DNA of 64,000 nucleotides from Auricularia sp. M13 (Eukaryota > Basidiomycota > Agaricomycetes > Auriculariales > Auriculariaceae), in the NCBI GenBank assembly GCA_037042915.1, contig CM073193.1, forward strand, positions 1,054,001-1,118,000, given 5' to 3'. The notes below the pieces were generated by a model. It made no database searches and was not told where the DNA came from. It worked only from the letters and a program-made list of their open reading frames with translations. The translations under genes were made by a program, and so were the position numbers. Of this stretch, positions 21,499 through 31,315 are shown one piece after another (the first letter of the stretch is position 1; each line of letters begins with the position of its first letter).

Positions 21499-22262
21499 TC
21501 AGCAAAACCACAGCTCATAGAAAAACATTGACGCACTCGCCGCCGCGCACTTCCGGGGCACGGGGCTCACGCAATACACCGCGCGCAGGGTGTGCAGCTC
21601 CGTCACATTGGCTTCGAAACACTGCAGCAGCACGGCGGCCAGCAAGGGCCGCACGATTTCGACGGGGAACTCTTGCCGGCAGCAGCGCGGCGGGAAGAGG
21701 TCCGCGAGGCAGTGGTGGTGGCAAGGAACGGCGACCAGGGACATAAGAGGTTCAAGACTAACTCAACAAGGCCATAGCAGTCCCAGCCGTTGCACATTTC
21801 CCAAATATTGCGTGGGCAAAGCACAACGGCAGGGTCTATTGCATGTTCGAAGCTAGTAGGATCCTGGACAACCAGCGTCGCGGCGCGGTCACTTTTGGTA
21901 TGACCACACATTCCGCAGCACTGAAGAAATTCAACGTCAGCACCAGCTTGGAGTAGACCGAACGCTGGAGGCTTACAACGGCCCTCGGCGTCGACGTCGA
22001 CGATACTAATCGGGACCGAACGCGATTGGCCGATACTTGAACAATGATGCACGGACAGTAGCAGCAGTAAGATCCCGAGCAAGTAAATCCGGGAGACACA
22101 AGCGGCAGTGCAGGATGGCAGTCGAGAAGTGTGCATCCCGGCGCTCCGAACTGCGTGTACGGGCCGTGGACACATAGGCGCTACTGAGCAGAAAGCACGG
22201 GCATCAGCAACTGGCACCGCAGAAAGCGGGAACACAGGCCGACACATACAGCATGCACACAA
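21499..22262 (-). pseudogene. RBR-type E3 ubiquitin ligase fragment (copy 2)
   Basis: A paralogue of the fragment at 20774-21492, head-to-tail with it. The RING1 tail reads FPPRCCRQEFPVEIVRPLLA, then CFEANVTELHTLRAVYC. The upstream part shares the ISIVDVDAEGR block with copy 1. RING1's first Cys pairs are not clearly preserved, and no IBR or RING2 follows because copy 1 begins there. The tandem order suggests duplication followed by decay. Confidence 0.55.
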
Positions 22263-22659
22263 TACTCATTTTGGTAGCTCGGACAGCGTAGGCAAGGATG
22301 GGCGAGCCCGCGGCGGCCATGGGCGCGAGTGGCGGCGGTCGTGGGGATGGGAGTACGAGGGCAAGAGTATGTGACGGGTCCGTCCGGCAACCTTGGACCG
22401 GACAACTCCCGCGCAATCACACGCGCACCGTGCTGTTTGCTATGGGAGAATACGCTGTCCAGTGGCAGAAATCCCCAGATTGCACCATAGTTCGTTGGGA
22501 AGCCGCTGGTGCTCTTCATGGGCAGGTCGTGCAACATTTTAAGGCAAAGAGGCAGCTATCTCATCTCAGTCCAACTGACCGCCGTTGCTTCCAGATCAGC
22601 GTGGCACAAACGTTCTGTAGCGGACAACGGCCAAAGTTACGGTCGACTACCCTCCATGA

Positions 22660-23099
22660 TCTCCTCTGAAGATTTTCGACTGCAAGACGACGACGGAGAC
22701 GTCGACTTTGACATTGCCGCACTTGACCGTCGATTAGTGGCCTTGGCTCTCTACGACGCTGAAGACGTGGCTGAACAGCGCATGGGCAAGGCGCGATCCG
22801 ATAACAGCCTCACAGATGAAGAGCTGGCCTTCGCAATCTATGGGCAAGAACTCGCTGATCGCCAACTGGCTTACCGTCTCGCTGTAGCTCTGGACGGCGA
22901 TGCCGATCTTCTCGCCCAGATCGAAGAGGATGAGCGGATAGCACGCAGAGACAGAGAGCTTGCTCAGGCAGCTGCTTTTCGCGTCCCCCTGCCTGCCACG
23001 ATTGTCACGCCCGTTCGATCCCCCGTAAGGTTCCCGGCGCGTTCTGGCCTTCACACGCCTGCGCTCTCCGGAACGCAGACACCAGTGCGCGGTCTGTAA
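22660..23099 (+). CDS. RBR-ligase-like N-terminal protein (short, possibly truncated)
   Basis: The ORF from the ATG at 22660 (MISSEDFRLQDDDGDVDFDI) is acidic and helical. It contains DEELAFAIYGQELADRQLAY and DADLLAQIEEDERIARRDRE, resembling the variable N-terminal region that precedes RING1 in Agaricomycete RBR ligases. It ends in a Pro/Thr-rich tail (RFPARSGLHTPALSGTQTPV) and TAA at 23097, with no RING. It stands opposite in strand to the two RBR fragments upstream. Its 3' end (about 23080-23250) is duplicated near 25818-25985. Either it encodes a short relative of the ligases, or it is the broken-off 5' half of one. Confidence 0.5.
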
Positions 23100-23319
23100 A
23101 CTCCAGCACGCTCAAGTCGCCGCTCCACCATCACTCAACAACCATCATTTGGCCAAGCCTTCCAGTCGACGTATGGGCACCTGTAAGGGTCACACTGACG
23201 CCGTATGAGACTGCACATCGACGAAGAAGATGAAGACCGTCTGGGAAGGTTCGTCCGTTCATGATGGGCGACCCTCTCGCGTTCGTCCTTTCATACAGCT
23301 CGTCCCGCGTCGAATGCAC

Positions 23320-23770
23320 AGCTTGTGGGAGCCGCATCCTGGGCGACAGGAGCCCGCGCGCGCCGTGCAGCCACGTCTTATACTATTCAAGTACTATTAC
23401 GGCCCTTGCCCCCGGCGGAATGGGTATTTCCCTTAAGCCTCTTTCGGAACTTGCCGACGCAAACGCCAGCTGGCGTTTGCGTCGGCAAAATCCGATACAG
23501 CGCATTCTAACAGACCATTTTTCCAGATAAATAGGCCCTTTCAAATATGGTGCAGTCCCAGCTTGTGGGAGCTGCATCCGGGGCGGCAGGAGCCCGCGCG
23601 CGCCGTGCATCCACGTCTTGTACTATTCAAGTACTATTACGGCCCTTGCCCCCCCTCTTTTCGGAACTTGCCGACGCAAACGCCAGCTGGCGTTTGCGTC
23701 GGCAAAATCCGATACACCGCATTCTAACAGACCATTTTTCCAAATAAATAGGCCCTTTCAACTATGGTGC
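23320..23770. repeat. Tandem pair of ~220-240-bp repeats, each carrying a 38-bp perfect palindrome
   Basis: Unit 1 begins at 23320 and unit 2 at 23560 (both at CAGCTTGTGGGAG). Unit 2 lacks about 20 bp in its middle. Each includes a perfect 38-bp inverted repeat without spacer, at 23451-23488 and 23668-23705, centred on CCAGCTGG. Each unit ends with an AT-rich stretch followed by AGGCCCTTTCAA. No coding function is apparent. Confidence 0.85.
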
Positions 23771-24039
23771 AATGCGCACCGCAATCCGAGCCGCAAACGC
23801 GCCGCAATCCGGCGCCAAGAAAAGTGAAAATCGACCGTCCCGTCAGTCGGAGGCCTCAGTAGCGCCAGCAAACACGACAATCCGGCTTGATTGCAAACTA
23901 AAAAGCACCTCCGGAGGTCCTTTCCGGATTGCAAGCAATCGGACGGTTTTCACGAAATCAAAAGGGCGGTTCCGGGGTCCGTTTGCGCCTCGAATTGTGG
24001 CTCGGATTGCTGATCGTTTGCATCATATTTAAAAGGGCC
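23751..24039. mobile_element. MITE-like element with ~45-bp imperfect terminal inverted repeats
   Basis: The left end (GGCCCTTTCAACTATGGTGC..., 23751) matches the reverse complement of the right end (GGCCCTTTTAAATATGATGC..., ending 24039). The match runs about 45 bp with several mismatches and includes a shared GCAATCCGAGCC block. The interior of about 190 bp has no ORF and carries further GGATTGC/GCAATCC copies. The 289-bp size, inverted ends and subterminal repeats are those of a non-autonomous DNA element. A target-site duplication was not clear, which lowers confidence. Confidence 0.5.
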
Positions 24040-24298
24040 GAATGAGACACTGCAGATCAACGTAAATCCCTTCCTGCAATCATTAATGCTGCAAGTGAGT
24101 AGTAAGTCCCTGGAAAAGGCGCAGGGGATGAGGTTAAAAGAGGCTGGCATTACATAAACTGACGATATCAGTATCAGTCCACAGCGGGCACTAACGAGCG
24201 TTCTGGTAGCACTGTCTCGCACCCCATTTGCTTAGTTATCATTTCTGCTGTATGGCGATCTTGCTCAGGGAGCATTGTGCCCGGAATTTTACCATATT

Positions 24299-24314
24299 AA
24301 CCTAACCTAACCTA
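24299..24314. repeat. (AACCT)3 tract
   Basis: Three AACCT/TTAGG pentamers in an otherwise unremarkable stretch. The same tract recurs at 27421-27435 and 29595-29614, each time at the edge of a repeat block. Confidence 0.9.
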
Positions 24315-24563
24315 CTTATGCGCCTTCTCGTGGCAGGACCTTTCCACAGGATTGTTATCCGTGGACATTTGAAGATGATCTCCGGCCGGACTTGTGGATT
24401 TAGGCCTGAAGCTTGGAAGTCCTGTATTCTGTAATTCCCTCTTACTGTACTGGGAGATGTGGTCCAAGTCTAAACCCTTTGTTGTAGCACTATCAAATCA
24501 TTTTCGCCGATTTTCTACTGCAAGGGAAGTTTATCTGAGGCTTGACATTGCTATGCAAAAGGC

Positions 24564-24765
24564 ACAAATAGGCACATTGGTTCAAAGGACACATAACTGT
24601 ACATCAGAACCGAGCTGCAGAGTTGCTATGCGAAAGGCACAAAGGCGCTTGAAGCTCGTCTGCTTGTGCTTCTCCAAGGGACATAGGTTCAGCACGCGCT
24701 CCGTCGAGGGCGTAAATAGGCACATTTGTTCAAAGGACACATATCTGTACATCAGAACCGAGCCG
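24564..24765. repeat. Direct repeat of ~50 bp
   Basis: A segment starting AAATAGGCACATT and running to CATCAGAACCGAGC occurs at about 24564-24614 and again at about 24714-24765 with few differences. The flanking AAAGGCACAAA words repeat too. The function is unknown. Confidence 0.7.
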
Positions 24766-24881
24766 CTGAGTTCCCAACTTCCGCCATGGAGAACGATCAA
24801 GGTACCGCTCCGATGACGTCCTTGGCTGGAAGCCAGGACATCTGTCCATCCAGAGTCATCCATCGAGAGTAGCTAATGAGG

Positions 24882-25464
24882 AATCAAGAAGCAGATAGCA
24901 TGGTGCAGACATACCCTGGAGCCCTTGCACCCGATGACGAAGCAAATTGCTGCCGTGGCTGAGGGCGCTTCAGCGTCTACAGACGATCTGCGCCGCCAAG
25001 CGCAATCAAACAAGCGCGACTCACCAGCTTAGTTGGCCGGCACTTGAACAATGATCCCTGTCCTACGGGGGGAGGGATCAGGTTTAACATGAACTCAACA
25101 AAGCTGGCTCAGTCGTCGAACGTTTTGCAAATATCTCAGCGGCAAAGCACAGCGGCCCTCTGCGTCTACGTCGACGACGGTGATTTGGACCGAAGCGTGA
25201 TCTTTTGCCGTGATCAGTCGGTCTGCAGAGGCCATATATGATCAGCAAAACCAGCCACAGCCCATAGAAAAGCGTCGTATCAAGAAGCAGATAGCATGGT
25301 GCAGACATACCCTGGAGCCCTTGCACCCGATGAAGAAACAAATTGCTGCCGGGGCTGAGGGCGCTTCAGCATCTAAAGACGATCTGCGCGGCCAAGCGCA
25401 ATCAAACAAGCACGACTCACCAGCTTAGTTGGCCGGTACTTGAACAATGATCCCTGTCCTACGG
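24882..25464. repeat. Direct duplication of a ~187-bp segment flanking an RBR-family remnant
   Basis: Copies at 24882-25068 and 25279-25464 (from ATCAAGAAGCAGATAGCATG to GATCCCTGTCCTACGG) are about 93% identical. Between them lies about 210 bp that repeats the RBR fragment noncoding and N-terminal sequence of 21081-21180 and 21400-21505. It includes GGGATCAGGTTTAACATGAA and the ISIVDVDAEGR-coding stretch. A likely unequal exchange duplicated part of a ligase gene. Confidence 0.75.
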
Positions 25465-25817
25465 CACAGGCAGCAGCAGCATGAGTGCGACTATTCCGCA
25501 TGATCGCAGTGCTCTGGGACATACGTTTCATCGACTGAAGGTATGCAGTACTGTGACTTGCAAGCGTAGAACCATGGAGAGAGGATTCAAGACCGAGGGC
25601 TGGATTTTGCCCTCGTCTCGAGTTCAGCTGCATGGCCGTCCTGGTGAGAGATTGAAAGCACCCGGTACCGGTACGCACCAACCTCGTACATGCCGGGCGG
25701 GGTTCCGGCCCCCCAGCACCGGTAGGGCACCGGCCTCGTACATGCCGTGTTCCGGTATATTGACACGCACTGAGCACTGAGCAGGGAATGGTAAGTAATC
25801 AACCCCTGCGCGCTGCG

Positions 25818-25985
25818 GCACCAGTGCGCCGTCTGCAAACTCCAGCACGCTCAAGTCGCCGCTCTGTCAACAACCATCAATTTCCCATGCCTTCCGGGGA
25901 ACGTATGGGCTGGTCATGCACCTGCAAGGCTCACACTGACGCCGTGTTAGACTGCACATCGACAAAGAAGATGAAGACCATCTGA
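25818..25985. repeat. Duplicate of the 3' flank of the RBR-like ORF
   Basis: This segment (ACTCCAGCACGCTCAAGTCG ... GAAGATGAAGACC) is a diverged copy of 23080-23250, directly downstream of the RBR-like ORF stop. It shows that pieces of this family are scattered across about 5 kb. Confidence 0.65.
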
Positions 25986-26958
25986 GCATACAACTTCTTG
26001 TATGCTTCCGACAGCCCGGAAGCATCCAAGTTGAGGCATTGGGGTCAGTCCGCTGGGCCGGGGACCGTGGTATCAAAAGCAAAGACCCCAGCAAGCAGAA
26101 CATGTCCTCTGGATGACACTTGAGTCAGTCTGGCCAGTGGCATGATGAGCCAACAGCGGTCATGTGTGGGCGGCGGCCCGGAAGCATACAACTTCTTGTA
26201 TGCTTCCGACGGCCCGGAAGCATACAACTTCTTGTATGCTTCCGACGGCCCGGAAGCATCCAAGTTGCTGCTCCAGGCTGAAGTCCGCTGGGCCAGGACC
26301 CTGGTATCACAAGCAAAGACCCCAGCAAGCAGAACATGTCCTCTGGATGACACTTGAGTCAGTCTGGCCAGTGGCATGATGAGCCAACAGCAGTCATGTG
26401 TGGGCGGCGGCCCGGAAGCATACAACTTCTTGTATGCTTCCGACGGCCCGGAAGCATCCAAGTTGCTGCTCCAGGCTGAAGTCCGCTGGGCCAGGGACCC
26501 TGGTATCACAAGCAAAGACCCCAGCAAGCAGAACATGTCCTCTGGATGACACTTGAGTCAGTCTGGCCAGTGGCATGATGAGCCAACAGCAGTCATGTGT
26601 GGGCGGCGGCCTGGAAGCATCCAAGTTGCTGCTCCAGCCTGAAGTCCGCTGGGCCAGGGACCCTGGTATCACAAGCAAAGACCCCAGCAAGCAGAACATG
26701 TCCTCTGGATGACACTTGAGTCAGTCTGGCCAGTGGCATGATGAGCCAACAGCGGTCATGTGTGGGCGGCGGCCCGGAAGCATACAACTTCTTGTATGCT
26801 TCCGACGGCCCGGAAGCATCCAAGTTGCTGCTCCAGGCTGAAGTCCGCTGGGCCAGGGACCCTGGTATCAAAAGCAAAGACCCCAGCAAGCAGAACATGT
26901 CCTCTGGATGACACTTGAGTCAGTCTGGCCAGTGGCATGATGAGCCAACAGCGGTCAT
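25986..26958. repeat. Nested minisatellite: 163-234-bp units with variable 36-bp hairpin subrepeats
   Basis: The junction CATGTCCTCTGGATGACA recurs at about 26101, 26335, 26534, 26697 and 26896, giving unit lengths of 234, 199, 163 and 199 bp. The length classes differ by 35-36 bp. They correspond to two, one, zero and one copies of a 36-bp subrepeat containing the hairpin GGAAGCATACAA-CTTC-TTGTATGCTTCC. Long minus-strand ORFs over this array are only the repeat translated; the 199-bp unit is not a multiple of three. Confidence 0.9.
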
Positions 26959-27420
26959 GTGTGTCTGCATGAACTATGTTAATCTATTGTCATCAACATT
27001 CACCATAGTTCGAATTCCTGTTTCTCATATCTTCTCAACCTGATTAAAATATTTTATTCAGTCTGCTGCTGCTCCTATAGTTCTCCAAATTCACATTGTG
27101 AACATGTAATGACATAACAGTGATGCATACCATCCCAATAAGGAAGGTACAATCAATATCCCGGCATCCAGTGGTCCCCCACCCATGATACCTTGGGGAT
27201 ACCTTTCCACCAATATTCCCCCAATTTAGCATATTTTTACGAAGCCGGATCATGCCGGGTCCATCGGGAACTCTATTTCGCAATTTCCCATCCCGGCGCT
27301 TATCAAAATCCCAGTCTTGCTATACCATCGTGACCGCATTGAAAAGGGCTATCTGGCAATATATCACTTCGAATTATTTCGTCGAATAGCCTAGCCAGAT
27401 TCTAGGCATCTATGAGCATT

Positions 27421-27435
27421 AACCTAACCTAACCT
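27421..27435. repeat. (AACCT)3 tract
   Basis: A pentamer tract placed immediately before the 74-bp minisatellite array that starts near 27437. Confidence 0.9.
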
Positions 27436-27436
27436 G

Positions 27437-28125
27437 ACCGAGGGTGCCGCACACAGAGGTCCGACTTTTTCATAGGCGCAGTCAACTCCATCAGAAAGCT
27501 GTTGATGGACACTGAGGGTGCCGCACACAGAGGTCCGACTTTTTCATAGGCAGACACAAACCCATCAGAGGGCTGTTGATGGACACTGAGGGTGCCGTAC
27601 ACAGAGGTCCGACTTTTTCATAGGGAGACACAAACCCATCAGAGGGCTGTTGATGGAGACCGAGGGTGCCGCACACAGAGGTCCGACTTTTTCATAGGCA
27701 GACACAAACGCATCAGAGGGCTGTTGATGGACACCGAGGGTGCCACACACAGAGGTCCGACTTTTTTATAGGGAGACTCAGACAATGGCCAGCAGGACAG
27801 TGCAAGGTTGGTAGGTAGGTAGGTAGATAGGTACAGGAATTGTGACCCTATGCAGACAAGTGAACAGGAGATGATACTACCTGGTGCAACTTAGCCATCT
27901 GAGGCTGTATGTATGGCAGGCAGGATATCCAAGCCTGTGCAGACCAGGCAGGAGTTCTTGTGCAGGCCAGGCAGGAAGTCCTGGCCTGCGAAGGCCAGGC
28001 AGAAAGTCCTAGCCTGTGAAGGCCAGGCAGGAAGTCCTAGCCTGCCAAGGCCAGGCAGGAAGTCCTAGCCTGTGCAGGCCAGGCAAGATTTCCTGCCTGG
28101 TATGCCTGGAACCCCCTCTATAACC
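27437..28125. repeat. Composite repeat block, copy 1
   Basis: About five units of about 74 bp (GAGGGTGCCGCACACAGAGG ... GCTGTTGATGGA) run to about 27772. Then comes a single-copy part with a GTAG microsatellite (about 27810-27830) and about five 28-bp units built on GGCCAGGCAGGAAGTCCTAG (27943-28085). The block ends GGAACCCCCTCTATAACC. Everything from 27773 on recurs almost unchanged at 29244-29597. Confidence 0.9.
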
Positions 28126-28744
28126 TTAATTGGGGGTAATATAGCACCTGCCATCCTACCATGATACTGGGCCACAGGAGGACTGGGAGACTCTTTACAT
28201 CCGGCTTGCCTGCAGGTCCCCTCATTCTGTTCCTTCTGATCCTCTTCAGGTCACATTTCTGAAGGAAATGATATGAGGTATCTCTTTGAAGCAGGAGGAA
28301 GTTGGACCGAATTTTCTCTGTGAAAGATTCACCTTTCAAAGAATGAGGAGCTGACCTAAGGATGGTTTTACATTTGAAACTGCTCCCCTGAAATGTAGTC
28401 ATATGGCTAGGTTATATTGCAGCACAGTCAGCAAGGCAGGGTGACAGTAAAACGGACAGTCAGAGGTTGTTCAGTCAACCGATGAAACTCTTCAATCATG
28501 AATGGGGTATTTAAGGCATATTTCGAAATTGAAATTTGACTAATGGGCGGTTGCACATGAGTCTAGATAACACTAACCATTCAGATGGAGCAGAGGAGTA
28601 GTGTGCACATCCCAAGCCTGCTATTATAGCTGGGTATGAGAAAGATTTGAATATTGAGAGTTTGGCAGATCATAGGGCCAAAGATATATAGTGTACAGAG
28701 AGGTCACAATTGTTGTTGGGCAGGTAACCCGCATATAAGAGCCT
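28126..28744. other. Spacer between the two composite repeat blocks
   Basis: About 620 bp with lower GC. No ORF of note, no repeat and no RNA gene was recognised. Confidence 0.5.
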
Positions 28745-29614
28745 GTGATGGACACATTGATGTACATTGAAGGCAAGTCCAACTTTTTCATAGCCGGGGT
28801 CAACTCCAAGGCCGCTGATGGGGGATCAAAAGGGCCCCACACACAGAGGTCCGACTTTTTCATAGCCGCAGTCAACTCCATCAGAGGGCAGTTGATGGGG
28901 GATCAAAAGGGCCCCGCACACAGAGGTCCGACTTTTTCATAGCCGCAGTCAACTCCATCAGAGGGCAGTTGATGGGGGATCAAAAGGGCCCCGCACACAG
29001 AGGTCCGACTTTTTCATAGCCGCAGTCAACTCCATCAGAGGGCAGTTGATGGGGGATCAAAAGGGCCCCTCACACAGAGGTCCGACTTTTTCATAGGGAG
29101 ACACAAACCCATCAGAGGGCTGTTGATGGAGACCGAGGGTGCCGCACACAGAGGTCCGACTTTTTCATAGGCAGACACAAACCCATCAGAGGGCTATTGA
29201 TGGAGACCAAGGGTGCCGCACACAGAGGTCCGACTTTTTTATAGGGAGACTCAGACAATGGCCAGCAGGACAGTGCAAGGTTGGTAGGTAGGTAGGTAGA
29301 TAGGTACAGGAATTGTGACCCTATGCAGACAAGTGAACAGGAGATGATACTACCTGGTGCAACTTAGCCATCTGAGGCTGTATGTATGGCAGGCAGGATA
29401 TCCAAGCCTGTGCAGACCAGGCAGGAGTTCTTGTGCAGGCCAGGCAGGAAGTCCTGGCCTCCGAAGGCCAGGCAGAAAGTCCTAGCCTGTGAAGGCCAGG
29501 CAGGAAGTCCTAGCCTGCCAAGGCCAGGCAGGAAGTCCTAGCCTGTGCAGGCCAGGCAAGATTTCCTGCCTGGTATGCCTGGAACCCCCTCTATAACCTA
29601 ACCTAACCTAACCT
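28745..29614. repeat. Composite repeat block, copy 2, ending in (AACCT)4
   Basis: It opens with about four 77-bp units (CACACAGAGGTCCGACTTTT ... GGGGGATCAAAAGGGCCC), then two of the 74-bp type seen in copy 1. The same 350-bp tail of GTAG microsatellite and 28-bp units follows. Where copy 1 continues into ACCTTAATTGGGGG, copy 2 has four AACCT pentamers (29595-29614). Confidence 0.9.
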
Positions 29615-30064
29615 TGTCCATCATTTGTTGGCCATCGGTCGGGCTCACGTCTGGAACGTGTTTTGGTCTTCGTCCCGCGGTTTCGGCTGCACTCCTCGTC
29701 GAGATACGGCTCCTTGTCGACGCCTTGTCCATCATTTGTCCATCATTTGTCGGGGATTTGTTGGGCTCTCGTCCAGGATGCGTGTGCTCGTCGTCCCGCG
29801 AGTTTAGCTGCACCCCTCGCGGAGATACGGCTCCTTGTCCGGGTTTCATGACATCGGCAGGTATTCCGGGTTGCTTTGGCAACGGACGGCCGAGGTAGCG
29901 ACACCATCGCGTAGCCACGATCGTCAGCCTTCCGGAGATATATGACTGTCGGGGTGTCTGCTCTCATGTGGAGTCCCTGGAAGCTCTTGACGGTCTCTTG
30001 TCTGACAAATGATGGACAAATCACGGACAAGTGATGGACAAATGATGGGCAAGTGATGGACAAG
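29613..30064. mobile_element. Candidate non-autonomous DNA element with short inverted ends and subterminal repeats
   Basis: The left end reads CTTGTCCATCATTTGT and the right end, reverse-complemented, CTTGTCCATCACTTG. Words of the type TGTCCATCATTTG recur inside both ends (29736-29760; 30003-30064). The left half also holds two diverged copies of a ~100-bp unit ending GAGATACGGCTCCTTGTC. At 452 bp with no transposase, it resembles a MITE. No convincing target-site duplication was found. Confidence 0.4.
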
Positions 30065-30273
30065 ACCAAAACGCGCTTTGCACGCAGAGTGCCGTGGGGC
30101 TCGCAAAATTCCGGCACCAACCCTCAATCGGACTGCCGGGCCCAACATAATTTTGCAAGTCAGCGCCAAGCCCCCCTTCCTCGTTTCCGTGGCGCAGGAA
30201 CCTTTTGGATCTCATACCATGAGATCCGGGCGACATATTAATAGGCCGTCTGAAGTTGTTGCGCATGACAGGG

Positions 30274-30519
30274 TCACCCATCTATCAGGCGTCGGATATT
30301 GTCCTTGAGGGCGGCCGAGTTCTCACTCTCAGATACAAGTGATCTGACTGCCCGCAGTGCAGTGAGCTTGCGCCTTTCGTCCTCGGGCTTGAGCAAGTCA
30401 TCCACAGTTAGGCCCGAGGTCTTTGTCATGGCTGCGGACATCCACTGCAAGACGGCTGGCTGCGTTTGGAAGGTACGCCGATTGGGGACTGCATGCTCAG
30501 AGAGTGCTGGTAGTGGCAC
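30274..30519 (-). other. Short unidentified ORF, possibly a gene fragment
   Basis: 81 residues with host-like composition (VLQWMSAAMTKTSGLTVDDL, then KLTALRAVRSLVSESENSAA). It could be an exon of a decayed gene. There is no start context, domain or partner exon that I can identify. Confidence 0.25.
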
Positions 30520-31315
30520 TGACCTTGGCCAACCACAATTAGAAGAGGGCTAGATCGACAGGGCACCCACAAGGGAGAAACTTGTCATTGTGAGTCGAAG
30601 CTTCTTGGGGCCCTTGTATGGAATTCCGTCCGGAAGCCGTAGATGGCTTTTCATATGGTGTGGCCGATACTTGAACAATGCTGCGCAGATGATGACCAGG
30701 CCCCCAGTCAAGCTGACAGTGACACAGCGGCAGCCAGCCTGGACGGCATGGATGCGGCTGGGAACATGGGAACCAAGCCGAAAGGCCGTGGGATGGGGCG
30801 GCGATGGCGGATGAACTGTCGGGACTTAACCAATCCCAATTGTCAGCCCAAGCCCCGAGGTTTGCAAATCAGACAACAGAGGGATACATACAGCATACAC
30901 ACATAGCCCATCGGGTTCAGCAGCAGAGAGAAACAGGACAGCAGCATTGCACGACGACGACTGCGACGGGGGTCGTGGTGGTTCAAGGCCAAAGTCATTC
31001 TCCGGCTCCGGCTTGCACATCCGAGCCGGACTGTACCCGTACCGTCACATGCTTAGACTTATCAGACTCTATGCGCAGGAACAGAGGCATTGCACGCGCA
31101 GCAACAGGCCACAAGGACACCGAACCGCGATGGCGGCCGGCACATCTCCCCCATACACCGGATCGTAGTTATACCGACATCCGCCCCTTCCGTGCCGCGC
31201 ACACAGTGCGAGCACTCAATACGCCACAGCCAGCAGTTCAGGGCCTGCGCAACAGTGGCGGCCGCGCATCTAGAAGACAATCAGCAACATTGTATGGCGC
31301 CGGAAGTACACGCAC

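Noticed and set aside
26045-26938. Minus-strand ORFs repeating MFCLLGSLLVIPGSLAQRTS
   Set aside because: They are translated minisatellite. Unit lengths are mostly not multiples of three, so the frame changes from unit to unit.
27491-27750. Repeated short minus-strand ORFs (MCGTLG...)
   Set aside because: They are products of the 74-bp tandem repeat and not genes.
27437-29614. The two composite repeats as a pair of long terminal repeats
   Set aside because: They begin with variable minisatellites, the spacer has no coding sequence, and there is no target duplication or defined end dinucleotides. A tandem segmental duplication explains them better.
24299-29614. AACCT tracts as an internal telomere
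   Set aside because: Only three or four pentamers each. They are not the hexameric TTAGGG typical of fungi and have no subtelomeric gene context.
25986-29614. CRISPR-like array
   Set aside because: The repeats are adjoining minisatellites without regular unique spacers, and the host is a eukaryote.
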